DNA from: Rhizobacter sp.
Lineage (GTDB): Bacteria; Pseudomonadota; Gammaproteobacteria; Burkholderiales; Burkholderiaceae_C
Reading direction: 5' to 3'
DNA length: 50,979 bases
Assembly (NCBI RefSeq): GCF_018780185.1
Contig: NZ_JADMJX010000100.1
Location: forward strand, 1-50,979
Below, one piece after another: positions 1 to 15,951 of the stretch; the first letter of the stretch is position 1, and the number at the start of each line of letters is the position of its first letter. The notes under the pieces are model-generated. The model had not been told where the DNA came from and searched no databases. It saw nothing but the letters and a program-made list of their open reading frames with translations. The translations under genes were made by a program, and so were the position numbers.

Positions 1-1
1 C

Positions 2-49
2 GCACCGGCACCGGCACCGGCACCGGCACCGGCACCGGCACCGGCACCG
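2..49 (+). repeat. Perfect hexanucleotide tandem repeat (GCACCG)x8, encodes (Ala-Pro)8; continues past the left window edge
   Basis: Direct reading of positions 2-49. Confidence 0.95.
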
Positions 50-1213
50 GCTGGCGCAGTCACCTATTACTTCTCTGATTGCCAAGCTGGCGCAGCAGTG
101 GGTTGCCTGCCAGGCAGCAACGCCAACCCCGGCACCCAGGCGGCACCCAAGCAGAACCTTTCCGGCATCAGCGTCAACACGCTGCCGGCGGGCTCGCGCC
201 TGCTGTTCGCCCGCGGTGGCGCATGGGCCAACGTTGCGATCTCTTTGGAGAACCTCAACGCGACGCCGGATGCCCCGCTGGTGTTCGATGCCTTCGGCAG
301 CGGCGCCTCGCCGCTGTTCAGAACCGCCAGCGCCAACACCTTCCAGCTCGGTGGCCGTTGGGGCAACACCTCCAACGACGGCGGCTACGCCATCCGCAAC
401 ATTCGCCTGGACGGCATGGGCACCGCCGACCGCGGCCTGTGGCTGGTGCAGAACGTGCGTGGCATCACGCTCGAGAACGTGGACATCGAGAACTACCGCT
501 TCGGCATCGAGTCGTCTGCCGGCACGCCTTACCGCGTCACTGGCCTGACGATCCGCAACTCGCGCATCAGCAACAACCGCTCCATGGGCATCCTGGGCAG
601 CTACAGCGATTCGTTGATTGAAAACAGCACTTTCGAAGGCAACAACAACATCACCGGCAGCACTGGCAACCACGCCATCTACTTCAGCCACGGCGATCGG
701 GTGACCATCCGCAACAACAACTTCACCCGGAACTCGGTGGTCAATGGCTCTTGCATTGGCGGCAACGTGACCGTGCACGGCGTCGTTGACGGCTTGCTGA
801 TCGAGGGCAACACCATTCGCCAGACAGCGTCGGCAATCTCCTGCTACGGCTTTGCGATCACGGCCGGCTACACCACCGCCGAGTCGTTCCGCAACGTCGT
901 CGTGCGAGGCAACACCATCATCAACGTCGGCATGACCAGCATCGCGGCCAACGCTTCGCCTGGCATCGTGGTTGAGAGCAACAAGATCGTCAACACGCAG
1001 GCTGCAGGCCAGTACGGCATCTGGATTCCGGCCAACGGTGGTGCAGACTCGGGCGATGCCGCCGACGGCAACCCCATCGTGCGCAACAACACCATCTGCT
1101 TCGCCCAGGCCCAGGGCAGCGTTGGCGTCAGCGCCAATGTGCAAGGTGCGCAGTTGACCAACAACACCGTGATCACCGGCGCCGCTGCCTCGACGGGTGT
1201 TTGCGCTCTGTGA
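2..1213 (+). CDS. Right-handed parallel beta-helix (pectate-lyase-like) protein, 5'-truncated by the window edge, with an (Ala-Pro)n linker
   Basis: Frame open from position 2: (AP)8 then AGAVTYYFSDCQAGAAVGC...; repeated N-rich turns (ITLENVDIENYRFGIE, LTIRNSRISNNRSMGI, VTIRNNNFTRNS, LLIEGNTIRQT, VVVRGNTIINVG) typical of beta-helix coils. The ORF-track start at 98 is only an internal GTG. Confidence 0.8.
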   Translation, partial: APAPAPAPAPAPAPAPAGAVTYYFSDCQAGAAVGCLPGSNANPGTQAAPKQNLSGISVNTLPAGSRLLFARGGAWANVAISLENLNATPDAPLVFDAFGSGASPLFRTASANTFQLGGRWGNTSNDGGYAIRNIRLDGMGTADRGLWLVQNVRGITLENVDIENYRFGIESSAGTPYRVTGLTIRNSRISNNRSMGILGSYSDSLIENSTFEGNNNITGSTGNHAIYFSHGDRVTIRNNNFTRNSVVNGSCIGGNVTVHGVVDGLLIEGNTIRQTASAISCYGFAITAGYTTAESFRNVVVRGNTIINVGMTSIAANASPGIVVESNKIVNTQAAGQYGIWIPANGGADSGDAADGNPIVRNNTICFAQAQGSVGVSANVQGAQLTNNTVITGAAASTGVCAL

Positions 1214-1220
1214 TGACAGT

Positions 1221-1245
1221 CAGGTTCGGCAACTCGCCGAACCTG
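1221..1245. repeat. Perfect inverted repeat CAGGTTCGGC-aactc-GCCGAACCTG
   Basis: 10-bp arms, 5-nt loop, just after the stop codon of the beta-helix gene. Confidence 0.75.
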
Positions 1246-1267
1246 TGCTCTGATCGATGAAGTCTCT

Positions 1268-1302
1268 TGCCGCCGACAGCCCTGTCGGCGGCATTTTCTT
1301 TG
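1268..1302 (+). terminator. Rho-independent terminator
   Basis: TGCCGCCGACAG-cc-CTGTCGGCGGCA (12-bp perfect arms) followed by TTTTCTTT; lies between convergent genes. Confidence 0.8.
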
Positions 1303-1333
1303 GTGGGGCGGGTTCGACGCATGCCACCGCCGG

Positions 1334-3568
1334 CTATGCCAGCTTGGCCCGAATCAAGGGCAGCTCCCGAATGCGCCGGCCTGTGGCCTTGAAAATGGCG
1401 TTGCACACGGCCGCTGCAATCGGCGGCAGGGCCGGCTCACCCAGCCCACTGGGCGGGTTGTCCGACCTCAAGAAATGCACCTCGATGCGTGCTGGCGCCT
1501 CAGCCAGTCGCAGCAGCCGGTAGTCGTGGAAGTTGCTCTGAACGGCCCGCCCGTTCTGAAAGTCGACGGCTTGGAACCAGGCCGCGCTGAGCCCGTCGAC
1601 GATGGCGCCTTGCACCTGTTGCTCGGCACCGCTCAGGTTGACGATCTGCTCCCCCACGTCGCACACACAGACCACCCGGTCGACCCGCAGCAGACCCTCG
1701 GGTGAGACGCTCACCTCGGCCACTTGCGCCACGTAGCCGCCATAGCTCGCATGAAACGCCACGCCCTGGCCTTGGCCATGCGGCAGCGTCTTGCCCCATT
1801 CGCTCTTTTCGCCCACCGCTTGCAGCACGCGGCGCATGCGCCCGACCTGGTAGCCCTTGCCGCGCGACAGCAGCTTGCCGATGGCAAACCGGCTCTCGTC
1901 GCCCAGCAGCTCCAGGCGGAACGCCAGCGGGTCGCGTGCGGCCGCGAAAGCCAGCTCGTCGATGAACGACTGGATGGCCCAGGCATGCACGTTGGCACCG
2001 GGTGCGCGCCAGGCGCCGGTCGGGATGCGGCAGTCGATGACCGTTTGCTCAAGCGTGAAGTGATCGACCCGTTGGGCGGGGAACTCCGCCTCGTCCAGCG
2101 GCGCAGCCGGCTGCTGGCCTTGGTGGCCGAAGGTCACGCTGTGGTCGTGCCATGCGACGACCCGGCCGCTGGCGTCGAGGCCGCCCCGCAGGGCATGCAC
2201 GCCACCGGCCCGAAAGTGGTCGTGCTGCATCTCGTCTTCGCGCGTCCACATGAGCTTCACGGGGGCTGACACACGCATTGCAATGGCTGCGGCCTCGACG
2301 ATGAAGTCGCTGCTCAGGCGACGGCCGAACCCGCCGCCGCTGCGCAGCAGATGCAGGCGGATCTTTTCTTTCGGCACGGCCAGCGCACGGTGAATGTGGT
2401 CGACCGCCCACGCAGGTGCCTGCGAGCCGACCCACAGCGTGAGCGACCCATCTTCAAAGGCCGCCGTGCAGTTCAGCGGCTCCAGCGCCGCGTGGCAGAT
2501 GAAGGGGTAGACATAGGTCGCTTCGACGAGCTTGGCTGCGCTGGCGAGTGCGCGCCCGGCGTTGCCGTCCTGGCGCAGCACCTTGGCGCCTGCCTGTTGG
2601 GAGGCGAGCCTGGCTTGTGCGGCCAGCTCGGCCCAGCTCGTGCGGGCGGCCTGGCCTTCGGTCCAGCGCACGCGCAGCTTTTTGCGCGCGCTCAGCGCCG
2701 CCCAGGTGGACTCGGCGACGATGGCCACGCCGGGCATCAGGCTTTGCAGGCCCCCGCTTCCTTCGAGCACGAAGGCGTCTCGAACGCCGGGCAGCGCCTT
2801 GATTTCAGCCAGATTGGCCTCGGCCACCACGCCACCAAACACCGGGCACCTTTCATAGCTGGCGTGCAGCATGCCGGGCAGCTGCAGGTCCAGCCCGTAC
2901 AGCGCTTCGCCGCGCACGATCCTGGGGCTGTCGACGTCGCCCACGCGGGTGCCCAGCAGCTTGAAATCCTTGGGGTTCTTGAGGTGCACTGCGCGAGCGC
3001 TTGGCACGGCCAAGGTGGCGGCCTTGCTCGCGAGTGCGCCGTAAGCGAGAGACCGGCCGGTGGCGGCGTGATGGACTGCGCTGCGCTCGGCATGGCACTC
3101 GCGTTCAGGCACGCCCCAGGTTTGCGCGGCGGCCGTCACCAGCATGCTGCGCGCGGTGGCGCCGAGCACGCGAAGAGGTTGGTAGTTCTTGAGCACCGAG
3201 GTGCTTGCGCCGGTGAACTGGCTGCCATAGGCCGCGTCGAGATCGCCTTGCTCGACGACCACGTCTTTCCAGTCGACCTCGAGCTCTTCGGCCAGGATCA
3301 TCGGCAGCGAAGTCTTGACGCCTTGGCCGACCTCCATTTGCTTGGCGACCAGGGTCACCACGCCCTCGGACGATATGCGAATGAACGCGTTGGGCTGGAA
3401 GCCCGAGCTCGCCCGTGCGCCGGCGGTGCTGCCTGTTGATGCCCCCTCGGTCGAGCGCAGAGACAGCCCCAACACGATCCCGCCGCCGGCGAGCGCCGAC
3501 ACGGCAAGAAAAGCGCGGCGCCGAAAGTGAGGCGAGGCGTGCGTGGGAGGAGGGGGCGCGTTCGTCAC
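1334..3568 (-). CDS. Xanthine dehydrogenase family molybdopterin-binding subunit (isoquinoline 1-oxidoreductase beta-subunit-like), Tat signal
   Basis: N-terminal [19 protein letters not shown] twin-arginine signal; [42 protein letters not shown] and [21 protein letters not shown] motifs of IorB-like enzymes. Confidence 0.85.
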   Translation of the reverse strand: MTNAPPPPTHASPHFRRRAFLAVSALAGGGIVLGLSLRSTEGASTGSTAGARASSGFQPNAFIRISSEGVVTLVAKQMEVGQGVKTSLPMILAEELEVDWKDVVVEQGDLDAAYGSQFTGASTSVLKNYQPLRVLGATARSMLVTAAAQTWGVPERECHAERSAVHHAATGRSLAYGALASKAATLAVPSARAVHLKNPKDFKLLGTRVGDVDSPRIVRGEALYGLDLQLPGMLHASYERCPVFGGVVAEANLAEIKALPGVRDAFVLEGSGGLQSLMPGVAIVAESTWAALSARKKLRVRWTEGQAARTSWAELAAQARLASQQAGAKVLRQDGNAGRALASAAKLVEATYVYPFICHAALEPLNCTAAFEDGSLTLWVGSQAPAWAVDHIHRALAVPKEKIRLHLLRSGGGFGRRLSSDFIVEAAAIAMRVSAPVKLMWTREDEMQHDHFRAGGVHALRGGLDASGRVVAWHDHSVTFGHQGQQPAAPLDEAEFPAQRVDHFTLEQTVIDCRIPTGAWRAPGANVHAWAIQSFIDELAFAAARDPLAFRLELLGDESRFAIGKLLSRGKGYQVGRMRRVLQAVGEKSEWGKTLPHGQGQGVAFHASYGGYVAQVAEVSVSPEGLLRVDRVVCVCDVGEQIVNLSGAEQQVQGAIVDGLSAAWFQAVDFQNGRAVQSNFHDYRLLRLAEAPARIEVHFLRSDNPPSGLGEPALPPIAAAVCNAIFKATGRRIRELPLIRAKLA

Positions 3569-3902
3569 GAAATGGCTTGGGTGTGCAGGGTGCGAACTAT
3601 TTCACCGCTCTGTGTTTCATTCGTTGTCTGACAGCCTGCCACACGCCTATCTAGGGGGTCTGGAGGGGGCTTGTTGCCGCACATAATTCCCGGGGTTTTT
3701 GCACAGCTTCTAGCGATTGTGGCCCTGATGTGGGGCCATTTTTATTGTCAAGTCATGGTGCCCGCGCAAGCCATTCAGACGAGCGCTCGAGCGCTTGCGA
3801 GGCCTGGCCCGAAGAACAACAAGGCAATGACAAGAGGATGAGTCACGTGATGCATACCGCCACCGAAATTCGCACCCCGGCACTTGCCGCAGGGCAGTCC
3901 GC

Positions 3903-10347
<6,445 letters not shown>

Positions 10348-10355
<8 letters not shown>

Positions 10356-11586
10356 GACCAAGAACCTCTATCAACTCGGCGAAATGCCGCCGCTGGGCCA
10401 CGTGCCCGCGCAGATGTACGCGAGCGTCATCCGCAGCGAGCGTTACGGCCAGCCGCGCGACGCCTTCCAGATCGAAGTGGTCGACGTGCCCAAGCCCGGC
10501 CCCAAGCAGGTGCTGGTGTGGGTGATGGCCGCAGGCATCAACTACAACAACGTGTGGGCCGCGCTCGGCACGCCGGTCGACGTGATTGCTGCGCGCCGCA
10601 AGGCCAACCCGGCCGAGCCCGCGTTTCACATCGGCGGGTCTGATGCCTCGGGCATCGTCTGGGCCGTGGGCTCCGAAGTGAGCAAGGTGAAGGTGGGCGA
10701 CGAGGTCGTGTTGTCCTGCGCCACCTGGGACGAAAACGCCCCCGACATCCTGGCCGGCGCCGACCCCATCACCAGCACCAGCGCCAGGATCTGGGGCTAT
10801 GAAGAGAACTGGGGTTCGTTTGCGCAGTTCACGCGTGTCGACGAGTACCAGTGCCACCCCAAGCCACCCAAGCTGTCGTGGGAAGCCGCTGCGGCCTACA
10901 TGCTGGTCGGCGCCACCGCCTATCGCCAGCTGATGGGCTGGGCACCGAACACGGTGAAAGAGGGCGACCCGGTGCTGATCTGGGGCGGCTCGGGTGGCCT
11001 GGGCTCGATGGCGATCCAGATCGTCAAGGCCAAGGGTGGCATCCCGATCGCGGTGGTGTCGTCCGAGAGCCGTATGGAGCACTGCTACAAGCTCGGCGCC
11101 AAAGGCGTGATCAACCGCACCGACCCGGCCTTCACCCACTGGGGCCGCTTGCCCGACACCAGCGATGCCGAGGGCTACGCCGAGTGGATGAAGGGCGCCA
11201 ACGCCTTCCGCAAGAAGTGGTCTGAGGTGCTCGGCTCGCGCCAGGGCCCGCGCATCGTGCTCGAGCACCCGGGCGAGTCGACCATCCCGACCTCGGTGCT
11301 GGTGTGCGACAACGCCGGCATGGTCGTCATCTGCGCCGGCACCACCGGCTACAACGCCGACGTCGACCTGCGCTACCTGTGGATGCGCCAGAAGCGGCTG
11401 CAGGGTTCGCACTTTGCCAACGCCGAGCAATGCAGTGCGCTCAACGACATGGTGATCGCCGGTCAGGTCGACCCGGCGCTCGCGCGCACCTTCGACTTCG
11501 ACCAGGTCGGCACGGCGCACCAGCTGCTGCACGAAAACACCCACCCGCCGGGCAACCTGGCGATCCGGGTGAATGCATTGGCATGA
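10348..11586 (+). CDS. ccr: Crotonyl-CoA carboxylase/reductase family (MDR superfamily)
   Basis: [87 protein letters not shown]; start overlaps the PKS stop by 8 nt. Confidence 0.9.
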
Positions 11587-12593
11587 CCGCAGAAGCGAAG
11601 TCCGACCGGCTGCTGATTTCGATCGTTGCCTGGAAGGGAGCTGACCTCACGATCGACTGCCTGCGCTCCATCGAGCCCGAGCTCGACTCGGTGCCGGGCA
11701 CGCGCGTCATCGTGGTCGACAACGCGTCGCCCGATGGCTCGGCCGACCGTGTTGCGGCGGCCATTGCCGAGAACCACTGGGGCAGCTGGGCGACGCTGAT
11801 CCGCGCGCCACGCAACGGTGGCTTCGCCGCCGGCAACAACATCGCCATCCGCGAGATGCTGGCCGAAGCGCAGCCGGCCGAGTTCTGCCTGCTGCTGAAC
11901 CCCGATACCCTGGTGCGACCGGGCGCGTTGCGCATCCTGCTCGACTTCCTCATCGCTCACCCGAAAGTCGGCATCGCCGGTGGCCGCAGCGAAGACCGCG
12001 ATGCGACGCCGCAGATGTGCTGCTTCCGCTTCCCCAACGCCGTCAACGAGTGGCTGGGCTACCTCGGCATTGGCGTGCTCGATCGCCTGTTTCACCGCCA
12101 CCTCACGCGGGTGGGCATCCCCGAGCAGCCGCGCGAGGTCGACTGGGTGTCGGGCGCGTTCATGCTGATCCGCAAGGCGGTGATCGATGACATCGGCCTG
12201 ATGGACGAAACCTACTTCCTCTACTTCGAAGAGACCGACTACACCCGTCGCGCCCGGCTTGCCGGATGGGGCTGCTGGCATGTGCCGCAAGCCCGCATCG
12301 TGCATCTGGTGGGGCAGAGCAGCGGCGTGACGGTGCGTGGCCAGCCGCGCAAGCGCGTGCCGCGCTATTGGTTCGAGTCACGCCGCCGCTACTTCGCCAC
12401 CCACCATGGTCGCCTCTACGCGGCCGCGGCCGACCTGGGGGTGATCCTGTGCTACCCGGTGGGCCGCCTTCTCGATGTGCTGCGGGGCAAGCCCAACCGC
12501 TCGACGCCGAACTTCCTGAGCGACTTCGTTCGTTACAGCGCGCTCTTTCACGCTGAAGCCACGCCGCGCATGGCGCCTCGGAGCTCGGTATGA
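11583..12593 (+). CDS. Glycosyltransferase family 2 (rhamnosyltransferase-like)
   Basis: [56 protein letters not shown] overlap with ccr. Confidence 0.9.
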   Translation: MTAEAKSDRLLISIVAWKGADLTIDCLRSIEPELDSVPGTRVIVVDNASPDGSADRVAAAIAENHWGSWATLIRAPRNGGFAAGNNIAIREMLAEAQPAEFCLLLNPDTLVRPGALRILLDFLIAHPKVGIAGGRSEDRDATPQMCCFRFPNAVNEWLGYLGIGVLDRLFHRHLTRVGIPEQPREVDWVSGAFMLIRKAVIDDIGLMDETYFLYFEETDYTRRARLAGWGCWHVPQARIVHLVGQSSGVTVRGQPRKRVPRYWFESRRRYFATHHGRLYAAAADLGVILCYPVGRLLDVLRGKPNRSTPNFLSDFVRYSALFHAEATPRMAPRSSV

Positions 12594-13621
12594 ACGCGCC
12601 CGTGCGGGTCCAGGTGGCCATCGTCAACTACCGCACCGGCAGCCTGGCGGTGGATTGCCTGCGCTCGCTGCTGCCCGAGATCCAGGCCGTGCCCGGCACC
12701 CAGGTCACGGTGGTCGACAACTGTTCAGGTGATGGTTCGGCCGACCTGATCGAGGAGGCCATCGCGGCCGAGGGCTGGTCGGGCTGGGCCCGGCTGCATC
12801 GGGCTCCCGTGAACGGTGGCTTCTCCTACGGCAACAACCAGGTGGTGCGCCCCGCGCTCGCCGCAGGCGACCCGCCGGCCTACTTCTGGCTGCTGAACCC
12901 CGACACGCAGGCGCAACCCGGCGCCTTGCGCGCCCTGGTCGACTTCATGCAGGCGCACCCGCGTGTGGGCATCGCCGGCAGCAGCTACCTGCTGGGCAAT
13001 GGCGAGCCGTGGCCGTATGCGTTTCGCTTCCCGTCGATCTGGAGCGAGCTGGCCAACGGCCTGCGCCTGAGCTTCGTCGGCAAGCTCTTGAAGAACCGTG
13101 TCGGTCTGCGCCGCATGAGCGACCACCCCGAGCAGGTCGACTGGCTGCCTGGCGCCAGCATGCTGGTGCGGCGTGAGGTGTTCGAAGCCGCGGGCTTGAT
13201 GGACGAAGGCTACTTTCTCTACTTCGAAGAAACCGACTTCAGCCTGGCTGCACTCCATGCGGGCTGGGAAACCTGGTACGTGCCCCAAAGCTGCGTCAAA
13301 CACTTTGTCGGCCAGAGCACGGGGGTCAGTGGCCACCATGCAGGGGTCAAGCGCCGGCCGCAGTACTGGTTTGATTCGCGTCGCCGCTACTGGGTCAAGA
13401 ACCATGGCCGCTTCTACGCAGCCGCCACCGACGTGGTGTGGGCAATGGCCTTCAGCACCTGGAAGCTGCGCAACCTGATCCAGCGCAAGCAGGCCGATTA
13501 CCCTCCGTACTTCTTTCGCGACCTGCTTCGCAATTCCGCCTTGTTCCACAGCGGCCTGCCCACCAGCACGGTCGCCTCTCAGACTGCCCATGGCCATTCA
13601 AATCATTCCGCACAGCGCTGA
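12590..13621 (+). CDS. Glycosyltransferase family 2, tandem paralogue of the preceding gene
   Basis: [62 protein letters not shown] overlap. Confidence 0.9.
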   Translation: MNAPVRVQVAIVNYRTGSLAVDCLRSLLPEIQAVPGTQVTVVDNCSGDGSADLIEEAIAAEGWSGWARLHRAPVNGGFSYGNNQVVRPALAAGDPPAYFWLLNPDTQAQPGALRALVDFMQAHPRVGIAGSSYLLGNGEPWPYAFRFPSIWSELANGLRLSFVGKLLKNRVGLRRMSDHPEQVDWLPGASMLVRREVFEAAGLMDEGYFLYFEETDFSLAALHAGWETWYVPQSCVKHFVGQSTGVSGHHAGVKRRPQYWFDSRRRYWVKNHGRFYAAATDVVWAMAFSTWKLRNLIQRKQADYPPYFFRDLLRNSALFHSGLPTSTVASQTAHGHSNHSAQR

Positions 13622-14714
13622 GCGCAGCGCTGCCGTGAAGGAGTTCAACCAGCGCATGAGCGCCGGCGGTTCGCCCTGGAACTTTTATGTCGATCCCGAG
13701 CCGAGCTGGATCCCCAAACGCGAAGGCCAGAACGTCTGGCGCGAGTACTACCTGGCGGTCGAAGACGACGTGGCCGTGCGTGGCGCCTTTGCCCTCAAGC
13801 CGCAAGACTGGCTGATCAACGGCGAGGTGAAGGTGGTGACCGACTGGCAGGGCCCGTTCTCCGAAGGCGCCATCGACGTGCGCCACGGCACCTTGGGCCT
13901 GCGCATGATCCGCGACATGCTCAAGAAGCGCCCGCTGCTCTACAGCTGGGGCCATGGCGGCGACGACCAGCCGGTGGTGCAGATGCTGCGCAAGATGAGT
14001 TGGCTGCTGCACCCCACGCCGTTCTGCCTGTTCGTGGTCAAGCCGTTTCGGTTCTTGCGGCTCAATGCCCAGCTGCGCAAGTCGGCCTTTCGACGCGTCG
14101 TGCTCGATGTGGCGGCCTACAGCGGCCTGGGTTGGCTCGGCTTGCGCGCCATGCATGCACTGCTGCGACTGAAGGTGGGCGGTGGCGGTTTCAGCGCCAC
14201 TGCCACCGAAGTGGCCGAGTTCGGCCCCTGGGCCGACGAGTTGTGGAACCGCTGCAAAGGCAGCTACCGCGCCATCGCGGTGCGCGATGCGGCATCGATG
14301 AATGCCCTGGCGCCGCAAGGGGCATGGCCGCCGGTGACGCGCTTGCGCATAGACCGTGCTGGACAGGTCGTCGGCTGGGCGCTGGTGATGGACACGCAGA
14401 TGAAGGGCGAGCACCGTTTTGGTGACCTGAGGGTCGGTTCCATCGTCGACTGCCTGGCCGACCCTGCCGATGCAGGCGAGGTGGTGGCCGCGGCCACGCG
14501 CTTTCTCACCCGGCGTGGCGTGGACATCGTGGTCTCGAACCAGGCCCACCCGGGTTGGGCAAAAGGGTTTGCGCAAAACGGCTACGCCGTGCTGCCCGAC
14601 AAGCGGCTTTTTGCCGCTTCACCGGCCTTGCAGGCGGCGCTGGAACCCATCGACCAGGTGTCACAAGGCCTTCATCTGACAAATATGGACGGTCACGGCC
14701 CCATGGCGCTCTGA
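13590..14714 (+). CDS. GNAT-like N-acyltransferase domain protein
   Basis: 375-codon ORF, 32-nt overlap with upstream GT2; REYYLAVEDDVAVRGAFALKPQDW, GTLGLRMIRDMLKKRPLLYSWGHGG resemble GNAT-type proteins of polysaccharide/NRPS loci. Confidence 0.5.
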   Translation: MAIQIIPHSAERSAAVKEFNQRMSAGGSPWNFYVDPEPSWIPKREGQNVWREYYLAVEDDVAVRGAFALKPQDWLINGEVKVVTDWQGPFSEGAIDVRHGTLGLRMIRDMLKKRPLLYSWGHGGDDQPVVQMLRKMSWLLHPTPFCLFVVKPFRFLRLNAQLRKSAFRRVVLDVAAYSGLGWLGLRAMHALLRLKVGGGGFSATATEVAEFGPWADELWNRCKGSYRAIAVRDAASMNALAPQGAWPPVTRLRIDRAGQVVGWALVMDTQMKGEHRFGDLRVGSIVDCLADPADAGEVVAAATRFLTRRGVDIVVSNQAHPGWAKGFAQNGYAVLPDKRLFAASPALQAALEPIDQVSQGLHLTNMDGHGPMAL

Positions 14715-14800
14715 TCACGCCAACTTGCGGGGTTGCACAGGCCGGCAATTCCTGCGGATACTTTCGGTTCACCTATTTTGGTAGTCAACGGGAATCCACC

Positions 14801-15664
14801 GTGGAAACCGCATCCGACCTCGCCACCCGCCTCACAAAGGCCTCGCGCAAGAAAACCTGGGACGTCTACAACACCTTCAACTGGCCCGACGCGCTGGAAG
14901 AGGGCGTGTGGTACATGCCGCCCGAGCTGATCTCGATCTACGGCACCCCGGCCTACGAGGCCCTCACCGAAGAGCAGCAAAAGAAACTGAGCCTGTACGA
15001 GCTGGGCAATTTTTTCAGCCTGGTGCTGCAAGGTGAGCGCCCATTGGTGGCTGGTCTCGTCGACCGCCTCTACGCCAAGGGCAACAGCGTTTCCGTCAAC
15101 GAATATCTGCACCACTTCGTCGACGAAGAAAACAAGCACATGGTGATGTTCGGCGAGTTCTGCAACCGCTACATCGGCAAGGTCTACCCCGAGAAGAAGA
15201 TCTCGCTGCCCAAGGCGTATGCCAAGGGTGAAGAAGAAGTCGCCTTCTACTGCAAGGTGATGGTGGTCGAGGAGCTGGGCGACTACTACAACCTGGCCAT
15301 CGAAAAAGACGAACGGGTCGACGCGCTGGTGCGCGAAGTCAACAAGGTGCACCACATCGACGAAGCACGCCACCTGGCCTTTGGCCGGGTGCAGCTGGCC
15401 GAGCTGTTTGCGAAGTATTCGCCCGAGTGGTCGGCCGAAACGCTGGCGGGTTTCCGCGAGTGGCTGGTGGCCTATCTGCGCGCCTCTTGGGGCGACTACT
15501 ACAACCCGGCCATGTACCGCGACGCGGGCCTGGCCGATTCCTACGAACTGCGGCAGATGGCGATGGCGCACCCGGTGTGCGCCGAGCAGCGCAAACGCGC
15601 GTCGGCCAAGGTCGTCAGCTACTTCATCAAGACAGGCTTGCTGGCTGAGGAGCCCTCGCTTTAA
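14801..15664 (+). CDS. AurF/CmlI-like diiron N-oxygenase family protein
   Basis: Probable GTG start. Diiron ligand pattern: HHFVDEENKHMVMF (ExxH), VVEELGDYY (E), HHIDEARHLAFGR (H...ExxH). Confidence 0.8.
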   Translation: METASDLATRLTKASRKKTWDVYNTFNWPDALEEGVWYMPPELISIYGTPAYEALTEEQQKKLSLYELGNFFSLVLQGERPLVAGLVDRLYAKGNSVSVNEYLHHFVDEENKHMVMFGEFCNRYIGKVYPEKKISLPKAYAKGEEEVAFYCKVMVVEELGDYYNLAIEKDERVDALVREVNKVHHIDEARHLAFGRVQLAELFAKYSPEWSAETLAGFREWLVAYLRASWGDYYNPAMYRDAGLADSYELRQMAMAHPVCAEQRKRASAKVVSYFIKTGLLAEEPSL

Positions 15665-15699
15665 GCGAGGCCAACGCGCGAGGCGTGAAAGAAACAAGA

Positions 15700-15951
15700 A
15701 TGCAAGAAAGCGAAGTCAGAGCCAAGCTGCGCGACTGGATCGTCAAGCACACCAAAGCCCCATCGAAGGCGGCCTTCACCGATGAGACACACATCCTCGA
15801 AGAGGGCATCCTCTCTTCGCTCGACATCGTCGAGTTCGTGTTGTTCATCGAAAGCCTGCGCGGCGAAGACGTCGACACCGACGACATCGAGCCCCAGGTG
15901 TTCACCAGCATCAACACGCTATACGCGGCATTCTTTGCCCAGGTGACCTGA
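15700..15951 (+). CDS. Stand-alone acyl/peptidyl carrier protein
   Basis: 83 aa; EEGILSSLDIVEFVLFIESLRGEDV = phosphopantetheine-site helix region. Confidence 0.8.
   Translation: MQESEVRAKLRDWIVKHTKAPSKAAFTDETHILEEGILSSLDIVEFVLFIESLRGEDVDTDDIEPQVFTSINTLYAAFFAQVT

Noticed and set aside
1-60. CRISPR or multi-repeat array at the left edge
   Set aside because: It is a simple in-frame hexamer repeat coding for Ala-Pro, with no spacers.
3660-3720. Possible sigma-54 promoter (TGGAGGGGGCTTGTTGC) upstream of the PKS
   Set aside because: GG/GC spacing does not fit the -24/-12 rule (off by two nt).
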